This document shows positions 1-7,241 of a DNA stretch of 11,134 bases, in pieces (the stretch's first letter is position 1; every line of letters starts with the position of its first letter). Made by a program: the position numbers and the translations under genes. The notes under the pieces are model-generated. The model was not told the origin of the DNA. It did no database searches and saw nothing but the letters and a program-made list of their open reading frames with translations. This DNA comes from Euperipatoides rowelli (Eukaryota; Onychophora; Udeonychophora; Euonychophora; Peripatopsidae), in NCBI GenBank assembly GCA_003024985.2, contig PXIH01S0035787.1; one strand, given 5' to 3'.

Positions 1-307
1 TGTTGACTTCCGATTGACGGCTATAATAATTTTCCCAAGCGTTTTTTTTTAAATTAGGGTGTAAATGATGCCAAAATGCCCCTTATCTGAAAGCATGATA
101 TTCTATCTATGTTTAGAATGATATAAAATTTATATAATGTTTAATAGGATATAAAACATAGTAGAATTCTGTTTAGCAAAAACACCTATTGCTGTTAATA
201 AAAAAAATACTAGTATCATAAAATAAAAAAAAACATAAAATAAGTTGTACAATGTCAAATGCTCCATGAAAATCTATTTTAATTTCTTATTAAAATAAGT
301 TGAATAC
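1..307. other. AT-rich non-coding DNA, nothing recognised
   Basis: AT-rich sequence with several A and T runs. I see no open reading frame, repeat or RNA gene. It lies left of the SINE at 320 and may be intronic or 5' flanking to the zinc-finger gene. Confidence 0.5.
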
Positions 308-319
308 AAATCAGAATTT

Positions 320-558
320 GTCCCGAGATCATGGTTCAGTCAGTATCATCGCTGACTGAATGCATGCTGGTAAAAGTAGCACAGGCTCGTATTCCAGCCT
401 GGCCGGTTTTGGAACAGTTTTTTTCCCTGGGTTCATACATTTTGCCTAGGGTTTATTAACCAATTATGCCAGCTTATTGGAACCTGGTCTCTCTAATTAC
501 TTGCTATTTTAAATCTACTTTAATCTTGAATATTTAATTACAAATAAAGAATGCTTAA
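320..558 (+). mobile_element. tRNA-derived SINE flanked by 12-base target duplication
   Basis: A tRNA-like head carries an A-box-like block (TGGTTCAGTCAG, about 332-343) and a B-box-like block (GGCTCGTATTCC, about 386-397). The B-box sits in a perfect 6-base stem (CAGGCT/AGCCTG), as in a T-arm. The body runs to an A-rich end (AATAAAGAATGCTTAAA). The 12-base string AAATCAGAATTT occurs immediately before it (308-319) and immediately after it (559-570), which is the signature of LINE-driven retroposition. No protein is encoded. Most of the element, together with its right-hand duplication, is repeated again after the N at 574. Confidence 0.72.
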
Positions 559-798
559 AAATCAGAATTTTTANCGCTGACTGAATGCATGCTGGTAAAA
601 GTAGCACAGGCTCGTATTCCAGCCTGGCCGGTTTTGGAACAGTTTTTTTCCCTGGGTTCATACATTTTGCCTAGGGTTTATTAACCAATTATGCCAGCTT
701 ATTGGAACCTGGTCTCTCTAATTACTTGCTATTTTAAATCTACTTTAATCTTGAATATTTAATTACAAATAAAGAATGCTTAAAAATCAGAATTTTTA
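350..798. repeat. Perfect 224-base tandem duplication around a single N (likely assembly artefact)
   Basis: Bases 350-573 and 575-798 are identical by eye, base for base, with one N between them at 574. The unit starts inside the SINE head and ends a few bases past its target duplication, so it does not match any biological boundary. Old SINE sequence would not normally stay 100% identical in a tandem copy. The simplest reading is two contigs whose overlapping ends were joined with a token N rather than merged. A very recent real duplication is possible but less likely. Confidence 0.85.
574..574. other. Ambiguous base / contig junction
   Basis: A single N between two identical 224-base copies. 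It probably marks a contig join with unmerged overlap. Confidence 0.8.
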
Positions 799-1119
799 TG
801 CATTCTTTATAAGCAGCAGATTTAGTTTATTAGATTTTATTCGAAAAATTTATTTAAATTTAAAGTTTGGAAATATATTGACTTATAAAAGGTTCTTGCT
901 TTTTAAGTTAATTTAAAGCAATGTCAATACGCAAGATATATACACATTATAAAATTGATTAGGATTTGTGCTAATAGGGATCAATTTTCTTTATATTGTC
1001 ATATTCATTAATAATAGTAATAAATATTAACAATTAGGCCTACTATTTTGTTAAGCTATTTAACATTTTGAAATTATTACGGTGTATTCATTTTTATCTC
1101 TTTCTTTCTTTATTTGCAG
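799..1119 (+). other. Probable intron 3' part upstream of the zinc-finger exon
   Basis: AT-rich DNA without an open reading frame or recognised repeat. It ends in a strong 3' splice site, so it is best read as the end of an intron in the 5' UTR of the zinc-finger gene. The upstream exon was not identified in the window. Confidence 0.5.
1091..1119 (+). promoter_or_regulatory. 3' splice site (polypyrimidine tract and AG)
   Basis: A long pyrimidine tract (TTTTTATCTCTTTCTTTC and onward) ends in TTTGCAG at 1113-1119. This is a near-ideal metazoan acceptor. The exon would start at 1120, 49 bases before the ATG. Confidence 0.75.
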
Positions 1120-1168
1120 ATTACTTGATTTTCCTATCATTAGATAAACCATTAATTCTGAAGTCGAC

Positions 1169-1753
1169 ATGAATAAGAGACAGAAAAGGCAACATATAGG
1201 AAATGAACGTTTTTCTTGTGATAAATGCAGCTTTGAAACAAAATACAAAAACACATTAATATATCATGAAAAGAAACATACAGGGGAAAATGAATTTATC
1301 TGTAGCACATGTGAATTCAAAACCCATATTAAACAAAGCTTTCAATATCATAAATTCAGGCATGACAAACCATTTTGTTGCTATAAATGCCGTTACGAAG
1401 CAACTGATAGTTTGAATTTGAAGTTGCATAACAAAACACATTATAATTATACATTTACGTGTGATAAATGTAATTATAAAACACATCGTAAATATACTTT
1501 AGTAACCCATTTGAAGAGACATTCCAAAATAAATACAAAACCCAGACTAGAGAATCGTGTATCTGAACACGCTAAAGAAGAAACATTGCAATGCGATAGT
1601 TGCGAATTTGAAGCATTGAATATTAGCCTCTTAATAATTCATGAAACGATACACACTGGAGAAAGATTGTTATTCTGTGACATTTGTCACTATGAAACAT
1701 CAAAACAAAATGAGTTTGATCAGCATTATTTAGTTCATAAAAAGAAATATTAA
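1169..1753 (+). CDS. C2H2 zinc-finger protein, six fingers, 194 aa
   Basis: Complete reading frame of 194 residues made almost entirely of six C2H2 fingers, all spaced C-x2-C-x12-H-x3-H: residues 17-37, 45-65, 71-91, 98-118, 142-162 and 170-190. Linkers are irregular. Fingers 1-2 and 5-6 have TGE-type linkers, fingers 2-3 have only five residues, and fingers 4-5 are separated by 23. Many fingers start C-x-x-C-x-(F/Y)-x-(T/A), a style common in arthropod-expanded finger families. By family knowledge it should bind nucleic acid in the nucleus, probably as a transcription regulator; the target cannot be read from sequence. The ATG at 1169 is supported by a purine at -3 and by an in-frame TAA at 1145-1147, inside the same exon after the acceptor. 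The coding region is therefore in one exon behind a 5' UTR intron. No effector domain (BTB, KRAB, ZAD) is seen. A retained but young paralogue is possible. Confidence 0.85.
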   Translation: MNKRQKRQHIGNERFSCDKCSFETKYKNTLIYHEKKHTGENEFICSTCEFKTHIKQSFQYHKFRHDKPFCCYKCRYEATDSLNLKLHNKTHYNYTFTCDKCNYKTHRKYTLVTHLKRHSKINTKPRLENRVSEHAKEETLQCDSCEFEALNISLLIIHETIHTGERLLFCDICHYETSKQNEFDQHYLVHKKKY

Positions 1754-2060
1754 TGCTAAATGTATAAATACTTCAGACTCATTTCATTTAAAATTTCTAT
1801 TAGTTATTGTGTTGGGCCGGAATTTTTTTGAAAATTCCAGCTAAACACAGTAATTTTCGACAAGACTTTTCCGTAAAATATTAAAGAAGTTCTATTTAAA
1901 TCTTCATTGTCTAATTCCTTCTTTTATAATATTATAATTCTTTTTGTAAATGCATGTATAAATCAATCACAGTTGATATTTTTTTCTGTAAAACTAAATT
2001 TTTTATTATTATTGGTTTATTGTATTAATAAATAAATCATTTTGGTTGGTTTTGTTTTTA
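1754..2060 (+). terminator. 3' UTR and poly(A) signal of the zinc-finger gene
   Basis: After the TAA stop an AT-rich 3' UTR leads to two overlapping AATAAA signals at 2027-2032 and 2031-2036. A GT/T-rich block follows at once (TTTTGGTTGGTTTTGTTTTT, 2039-2058), the usual downstream element. Cleavage is expected near 2045-2055. A small hairpin (GGAATTTT/AAAATTCC type) lies at about 1819-1838 in the UTR. Confidence 0.65.
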
Positions 2061-2807
2061 TTTATATACAGGTATTTAAGCTATGTATGCTTAATGTGTG
2101 TCATGTGTTCTAAAGTTTAATAATCTCTTGACAGGATTTTTTTTCAAAAAACAATCCTTTAAAACATTTCTTCCTTGGATGTAGAAAACTTTAGATACTT
2201 AATAAACCTGTTCATTAAAGAAAACAAATTCCTTTGAAGAATAATATTGTTTGCAATGCAATTTCCTAAAAACATTATTTTGTGTAAATACTTTTAAATT
2301 TGTTAAAAGTATAATTTAAAAGAGGTGATCATTTTTAAAAATTGTAGAAAGCGGTAAAGGGGTAGGAAAGTTGCAAAAAGTTTTTGAAAACCTACATAAA
2401 TTACTGAAAATAATTTTACGTTCAAATATTTTATTAAGAATAATTGTGTTTTAAAGAATTGTTTCATTTAGTAATTTTTTTTGAAGAAATTTGTGTCAAG
2501 AATTGTTTTTGGAGAATTTTCCAATAAGCCTTTAATCTAGTTTTTTTTTTCAAATTCTATAGGTAACTCTTTAATATGAAAATTCTAAGTTTGTTTTATA
2601 AATATAAAGAGTACTGTTAACATTTCTTGGGAAATTATTTATGTACATTTGTTGAGAAAGTAATCTGATTATGATTATTGTAAAATAATAATTATATTAT
2701 TGAGCGTAGAACAAATAAATATTTAATTATATCTACATAAAAATAAAAAGTTTATAATTTTAACTGTTGTTTAGTTTTTAGTTTTAAATATTGTTTTTCC
2801 TATAAGA
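2061..2807. other. AT-rich intergenic DNA, nothing recognised
   Basis: Region between the zinc-finger poly(A) site and the piggyBac-type MITE. It has many short T and A runs. I see no open reading frame, inverted repeat or tRNA-like box. Confidence 0.5.
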
Positions 2808-2811
2808 TTAA

Positions 2812-3128
2812 CCCTTTCCACTCCAATGGCGATTGAGAATCGCCATTTTTAATTTAGTAGTTGCACTCCAAAGTCGATTCTAAATCGCCATTTTCATTTC
2901 CTTGTTTTTCATAATCAATAATTATTATATTCAAATATGCTTCAATTACTATTTTTTTTTACTTAAAAGACTCAAAATATACTTGTCTTTAATTATCCCA
3001 AGAGAGTTTTTAAAAAAATAAATTAAAAGAATACTAAATCTTAATTTAAAAAAAAAAAAAAATCGATTTTCAAATTTCTTCTGGAGTGGTAGAAACCAAA
3101 TTCTCTAAAATCATTGGAGTGGAAAGGG
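2812..3128. mobile_element. piggyBac-type MITE, 317 bases, TTAA target duplication
   Basis: Perfect 17-base terminal inverted repeats: CCCTTTCCACTCCAATG at 2812-2828 and its exact reverse complement at 3112-3128. Each end is flanked by TTAA (2808-2811 and 3129-3132). TTAA duplication with ends starting CCC is the piggyBac pattern. The element has no transposase and must be non-autonomous. Inside, a block beginning CACTCCAA followed by an inverted (T)CGATT/AATCG(CC) motif occurs twice near the left end (2819-2852 and about 2865-2895). An internal GGAGTGG at about 3083 echoes the terminus. Long A and T runs fill the middle. Confidence 0.85.
2825..2847. repeat. Perfect 10-base hairpin in the MITE left end
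   Basis: AATGGCGATT, loop GAG, then AATCGCCATT: a perfect 10-base stem with a 3-base loop directly inside the left terminal repeat. A related, weaker version (TCGATT/AATCG) lies about 46 bases further in. Confidence 0.85.
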
Positions 3129-3132
3129 TTAA

Positions 3133-3618
3133 ACGATCCTATATTTTGCTACAATTCATAATGTTACCACCTACTACTTTAATTAGAAACTCGATCACTT
3201 CTTTCTTCTAAAAATTCGTAAATATGCTATTTTGGTTCTTCTGAAGGACAACATTTCCCACCTGTAGTCAGCTGTCTCGCCAATAACTGTGTGGTCGCTT
3301 CATAGAAACAATTTTTTTTTAAAATAAATTTATTTCATATGTACATATTTACAATTTTCTAGCTCCGATACTCATTAGATGCCCTTCATCTGTGAGTTCT
3401 TGAGTTTGGTTCTTCTAAAGTGCATACTTCCTACCTACGGCATTCCTTATCTTACGACCCAGTGATCAGTGGTTTAATCACATCGCATATATGGCTTTTA
3501 ACGACCATAATGTGTGTTGAAAGACACAACTTATATTTCTCATTGATTTCTTGTGTGTCTGCTAAAAAATGTTTATTTTTTAAGGTCAGTTTTCAAACCT
3601 AAAATTATGTCGTCAGAT
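3133..3618. repeat. Intergenic DNA with a degenerate direct repeat and probable decayed SINE-like sequence
   Basis: A block starting TTGGTTCTTCT occurs at 3231 and again at 3408. Similarity continues for about 35 bases in each (both reach a CNACCT motif). On the minus strand the region between them contains TTGTAAATATGTACATATG, similar to the 3' ends of the other SINE-like elements here, and CCGTAGGTAGGAAG, which resembles the B-box area of the element at 4709-5005. This suggests an old SINE fragment on the minus strand, but the boundaries are not clear. No gene is seen. Confidence 0.35.
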
Positions 3619-3930
3619 TTTTTTATTTTTTTTAAATATGTTTCACCCAAAGGGTGAAAATGACACTTTTATTTACATTATATGCAAATTACAATGGATA
3701 AGAAATCATTATTTTTTTACAAACAATAATCATTAAAATACAATTCAAAGTTTCATATACATTATTTTGTGCACAAAAGAACATGAAAAAAAGCATTTTT
3801 GCTACTTGTACGAAGTCTAATACGGATAAGTGGCTTCCCTAGATTTGAAACAGCGACCGAAGGTAGGTACACCAGAATGTCGTCGGCCATCGAGATTGCT
3901 CGACCAGCTCCACAGGGCGTGTCCTCAGAC
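3619..3930 (-). mobile_element. tRNA-headed SINE-like element with hairpin 3' tail
   Basis: Read on the minus strand, an A-box-like block (TGGTCGAGCAAT, complement of about 3896-3907) is followed by a B-box-like GTTTCAAATCT (complement 3841-3851). About 50 bases downstream of the B-box is a motif TTCGTACAAGTAG, which recurs as TTTGTACAAGAAG in the element at 9311. The 3' end carries a perfect 8-base hairpin (TTTCACCC/GGGTGAAA, 3641-3659) and then an A-rich tail (complement of about 3619-3637). The tail of about 50 bases is shared with the element at 4709-5005. The 5' boundary is uncertain, and it is not clear whether the element is full length. Confidence 0.6.
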
Positions 3931-4254
3931 TTTGTTAGCATATGAAAGGTTAAAATCCTTACTATATGGATTTAGAACAAGTTTAATTTGATTGCATTTT
4001 AGATGCCATTAATAAATTATAATTCAGAGCAGAAATCTTAGTTTTCAGCACCAGACTTAGTATCCCAGATGCAGTGATTTTATAACAGAGTTAATGTATA
4101 AAATGAAATTGGTAGTCCTTTTTTCCTGATTTTATCCCTTTCTTTCAGATTGTTAAAGCATTTTGTTGTCAACCAGTTCATTCATATTTAAATTTGCTTG
4201 TTATCTTGTGTTTTGATTTCTCTATAATAACCCTAATACAATTTAGTACTGTAG

Positions 4255-4630
4255 GCCAAGGGGCAGTGGCGCAGTAGGTTGAGCCGTGCTGCTTCCTTTT
4301 TTGGTGTAAGCCTGAGCTAGTGACCAGGGTTCACGACTTGAGCTGTCCAGCCTCGTTTCCGACTTGTCCTTCTTTCTGAAAGACAGGCGGATCAAGGTGC
4401 TATTCAACCAGTCAGTTCTAATTTCCGAAATTGCGTTCGACTGTTACGAAAGTAACGAATGTTAAGCATTGCATAGGAGAGGTTGTAACTGAACTATCAG
4501 GCGAATACTTGTTAGTCAGCTTGTGATTAACTGTAAATAGTGTAAATAATGTACAGAGCATGAGTAATACATAATAAGATGTATTGATAGATTCGCTCTC
4601 ACGGGTATTGGCCATACCAAGCCAAAAAAA
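4255..4630 (+). mobile_element. tRNA-derived SINE, family 1 copy A
   Basis: The head has a consensus A-box (TGGCGCAGTAGG, 4267-4278) and a B-box-like block (GGTTCACGACT, 4328-4338). The body ends in an A run (CCAAGCCAAAAAAAA, about 4614-4628). It aligns along most of its length with the reverse complement of 6461-6876. Shared blocks include TTGAGC-GTG-TGCTTC, AGCTAG-GACCAGGGTTC, CTATTCAAC, GTAAATAGTGTAAATA, GATTCGC and the AAGCCA tail. Flanks AATTTAGTACTGTA (about 4240-4253) and AATTAGTAACGTA (about 4632-4644) could be a worn target duplication. It is non-coding; any frame through it is incidental. Confidence 0.8.
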
Positions 4631-4708
4631 ATAATTAGTAACGTAATTCATTTGTGTTCCTAAAATCGATAAATTAAAACACATTTCAACTTTTGTTCTT
4701 TTAATTAT

Positions 4709-5005
4709 GTTTCAACGTGGAGGGCGAAACAGACTTTATTATTTACAATATGTAAATGTTAGAATATTCTATTCACAATCTTCTAACTTGAAACCTAATC
4801 GACGCTTGTTTGTACGGTCAGGATAAATCCATTTCTGGTCAGATCAAGACGGAATCTAGATAGAAAATACAAAGAAATAACCCTTGTGCATACTAGTGGC
4901 AAATGAAAATTCACCATTATCCAGCACCAGGGCTGACCAGGATCTACCTACGACCCCTTATATGTACAAGCTCCAGTAGGCAACAGCCTTGACCACTGGA
5001 CCAAG
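4709..5005 (-). mobile_element. tRNA-headed SINE-like element
   Basis: On the minus strand the 5' end has a good A-box (TGGTCCAGTGG, then TCAAGGC; complement of about 4986-5002), followed by a B-box-like GGTCGTAGGTAGATCC (complement of about 4940-4955). The 3' end (ATTGTAAATAATAAAGTC and a degenerate TTTCGCCCT-TTGAAA hairpin, 4710-4729) matches the tail of the element at 3619-3930. No clear target duplication or poly(A) was found, so the copy is probably old. The middle is not obviously shared with the 3619 copy, which suggests mosaic relatives rather than simple copies. Confidence 0.6.
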
Positions 5006-5134
5006 TAAAATTTTGTCTATCAGTGTTATAAACCTTTAAATCTTACAAATTCTGGATGTTTTCACCAATTCAATATATTGGCATCTCCTACTGGAAAATT
5101 TATTTCAATGTAGTTGAAAACAGTTATACAAATT

Positions 5135-5183
5135 AAAGAAAATAACACATCACACCATATTCTGTATAATTTATTGTTTTATT
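5135..5183 (-). terminator. Probable poly(A) signal of the serine protease homologue gene
   Basis: Two AATAAA hexamers on the minus strand (complements of 5178-5183 and 5170-5175) are followed by a GT-rich element (TGGTGTGATGTGTTATTTTC, complement of about 5136-5155). The arrangement is typical for cleavage and polyadenylation and would give a 3' UTR of about 1 kb. Closer AATAAA copies (for example complement of about 5680-5685) lack so clear a GT-rich follow-up but could be alternative sites. Confidence 0.45.
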
Positions 5184-6185
5184 TGATAATATTTAAAAAA
5201 AAAATCACAAATTTACAAAGTGTATAGTTTGGTTTGATTTACATCATTTTAATGTAAAGTGTTATCAATAAAAAAAAAATGTTGGATAAAAATTATTTTC
5301 TCCATTTTTATTATTTACATAGGAAGTTAAAATGAATAGACCAACCAATTAAAACAGGTAATGGTCCCGTCAAAATATTTAGTTGATTAATAAGTTTCAA
5401 AATGATGCCCAGGAATCATTTGCAAAAACAGGAAAAATTAAAATTCATTAAAATACCCACATATGGAGCTGAAATTTTCAAATTTAGAATCTTATTCATA
5501 TTTGGTTTTATATAATACAGACCATAATTCATCAATAAAATATCTGGTATTGTTTTAGCACCTATAAATAAAAATATTTACATGATAAAATTTTTTTTTT
5601 CTTTTTTATATCAGTAGCCAATATTTGCACAATGTGTATGCATGAACTTTAGATTTCTTTTGTAGTATTATTAGCTTACTTTATTCCTTAGTTTTTAATG
5701 CTAATATACTATATACTTTTATATTGCGCTGGAAATTCAAGCCAGCTGAATATCCAGGCATTACAGCTGACTGACTTGTTTACCTATAATTTATAAACTT
5801 TCAATAAAATGTTATATACAATATATAAAGTTATTAATTTATATTAATATACATTTTTAATATAACAAACACATTCCTTAAAATCTTACTTATTAGTCAT
5901 TTTAAGTAGTTTCTGTATTACAAATCAATATCTATTTTGATATAAATAGTATAATTTATCGTCATTAATTTAAATTAATTTTTGTCCAACATTTTTGAAA
6001 GTGAACCCTGACAAATAATGTCAAAACTCATTAGGACAGCTAAAGTGCATAATTGTAAAACATATGCATGAAGCTGAATTTCTATTGGATAACGTAGGTT
6101 TTTCTATCCTTTAGATCTAGTCATTGTCATCATTCTAATACTGTAAAGCTTTGGTTGGTTGTCTTTAATTTCCATGGAAAACTAT
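5184..6185 (-). other. Probable 3' UTR of the serine protease homologue; possible SINE scrap inside
   Basis: AT-rich sequence downstream of the stop codon, without any open reading frame. A short GC-richer patch at about 5728-5782 reads on the minus strand as AAGTCAGTCAGC ... GGCTTGAATTTCC. This weakly resembles tRNA A- and B-boxes and the head of the SINE at 320. It may be a small SINE remnant inside the UTR. Confidence 0.4.
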
Positions 6186-6353
6186 TTAGTACTGAATTTT
6201 ATTGTACATTACTTGTTGTATCCATGATACCATAGATGGGATTCTTGCATAAACTCCGGGATAATCCCCACCACAGCTGATCCCCCATGATACAATCCCT
6301 GCTAATCTATAAGTGCCATCTTTTTCACAGACTAATGGACTACCACCATCACC
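6186..6353 (-). CDS. Serine protease homologue (S195G), terminal exon
   Basis: Last coding exon of a trypsin-fold protein: 55 residues and TAA. It follows an acceptor CACTTTAG (complement 6361-6354) in phase 0 and reads GDGGSPLVCEKDGTYRLAG, continuing into IVSWG-ISCGG-YPGVYARI and a WIQQVMY C-terminal helix. In active S1 proteases this site is GDSGGPL. Here the nucleophile Ser195 is Gly, while Asp194, the SWG strand (214-216) and the PGVY core are kept, so the fold should be intact and peptidase activity lost. GDGGSPLVC is the form known for arthropod CLIP-domain homologues (CLIPA), such as beetle PPAF-II and the Manduca SPHs. These are secreted co-factors that assemble with prophenoloxidase-activating proteases. 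That role is inferred from family knowledge, as the CLIP domain lies outside the window. The stop is followed by a plausible 3' UTR. Confidence 0.93.
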   Translation of the reverse strand, partial: GDGGSPLVCEKDGTYRLAGIVSWGISCGGDYPGVYARIPSMVSWIQQVMYNKIQY

Positions 6354-6460
6354 CTAAAGTGAAAAAAAATTAAAACCACTGATTAAAAACATGAAATTTT
6401 AGTTTATAACAATCATTAAATTTCATTATATATTATCATAAAAGATGCTAAATATTATTT

Positions 6461-6876
6461 TTTTTTTTCGTTGGCTTATATGCGCTAATGCCCGCCTGAC
6501 GGCTGAGGCGAATCGTCTCGAGAAACTATTTACACTATTTACAATTACAAACTATACACACACATATATATATACAGTATATACCAGTATATATATTTAC
6601 AATGTTATTACTATCTGACGATTAGACATTTATCCAATGGTTCAGACGTAATATGCTCTAATGCTCATGTTGCATATCTTCAGAAATTTGTATCTTTAGA
6701 TAGCAAAGTCCGAGAGTCGTGCCGACTTGTTGAATAGTACCCNATACTCCCTGCCATTCACAAAGGAAGACAATTGGAGTAGTATTTTGGGGTCGGATAG
6801 CACAAACCGCGAACCCTGGTCGCTAGCTTGGCTCTCACCAAGAATACGAAGCAACACAGCTCAACTCTCTGCACCA
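6461..6876 (-). mobile_element. tRNA-derived SINE, family 1 copy B, with 13-base target duplication
   Basis: On the minus strand the element begins at an A-box (TGGTGCAGAGAG, complement 6865-6876). It has a B-box GGTTCGCGGTT (complement 6805-6815) and ends in CCAACG followed by an A run (complement of about 6469-6461). The string CTAAATATTATTT flanks both ends (6448-6460 and 6877-6889), a hallmark of LINE-machinery insertion. It aligns with the plus-strand copy at 4255-4630. A CA/TA-rich microsatellite (about 6556-6597) has expanded in the 3' half. The N at 6743 takes the place of one aligned base of the other copy, so it is an ambiguous call rather than a sizeable gap. Confidence 0.88.
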
Positions 6877-6889
6877 CTAAATATTATTT

Positions 6890-7241
6890 GTGGCATTGTA
6901 GTGAAATGAATCATAATTTCTCATAATATTTCTTGATGATTTTAAACCTTTTTCATTGGTGTATAAAGATACTGGTTCACATACAGTATATAACTTATGT
7001 GAACCAGTATAAACATTTTTATTATAGGTATTTTAAAAAGTATAACTTTACCACATGATTATTACAAATCTTAAATTTATCTGAGTTTTGTTGCTCTATA
7101 TGTGTCCTGTATGAGGGGTGATCTGTATAACTACTGCTCAGTATACACAAAGCTAATACTACTGAAAATCCAAATAATTAAATTTATTTTTTGAAAATAT
7201 AGTTGTATGTGTATAAAATGATATAAAAGTTTTAAATCATA
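6890..7241. other. Intronic AT-rich DNA with a hairpin
   Basis: Apart from the 15-base inverted repeat at 6969-7010, nothing recognisable is present between the SINE and the LINE fragment. Confidence 0.5.
6969..7010. repeat. Perfect 15-base inverted repeat with 12-base loop
   Basis: ATACTGGTTCACATA (6969-6983) is the exact reverse complement of 6996-7010, with CAGTATATAACT between. It is an isolated stem-loop in the intron. It could be the remains of a palindromic element or an intronic hairpin RNA; nothing in the sequence decides this. Confidence 0.85.

Noticed and set aside
320-400. Functional tRNA gene
   Set aside because: A- and B-box-like blocks are present here and in the other heads, but no full cloverleaf or acceptor stem can be formed; they are SINE heads.
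1060-1486. Minus-strand open frames of 64 and 76 codons opposite the zinc-finger gene
   Set aside because: They are shadows of the real coding strand and show no domain or codon support.
2061-2807. Hidden gene between the zinc-finger gene and the MITE
   Set aside because: All frames are closed by stops within short distances and no splice-bounded coding segment or RNA motif could be seen.
3420-3602. 60-codon plus-strand frame
   Set aside because: No recognisable motif; it overlaps repeat-like sequence and low-complexity T runs.
3605-3887. ATGTCGTCAG / ATGTCGTCGG pair as a target duplication of the 3619-3930 element
   Set aside because: The right member falls between the A- and B-box-like blocks, so it would cut off the tRNA-like head; probably coincidence.
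4418-4684. 88-codon minus-strand frame
   Set aside because: It runs antisense through the SINE at 4255-4630 and is explained by chance in that element.
6556-6597. CA/TA-rich tract as a regulatory site
   Set aside because: It is a simple microsatellite inside a SINE; the same applies to the TA tract at the right end of the window and the ATT tract near 9170.
6727-6909. 60-codon plus-strand frame containing the N
   Set aside because: It lies in the tRNA-like head of the antisense SINE copy; no protein family is suggested.
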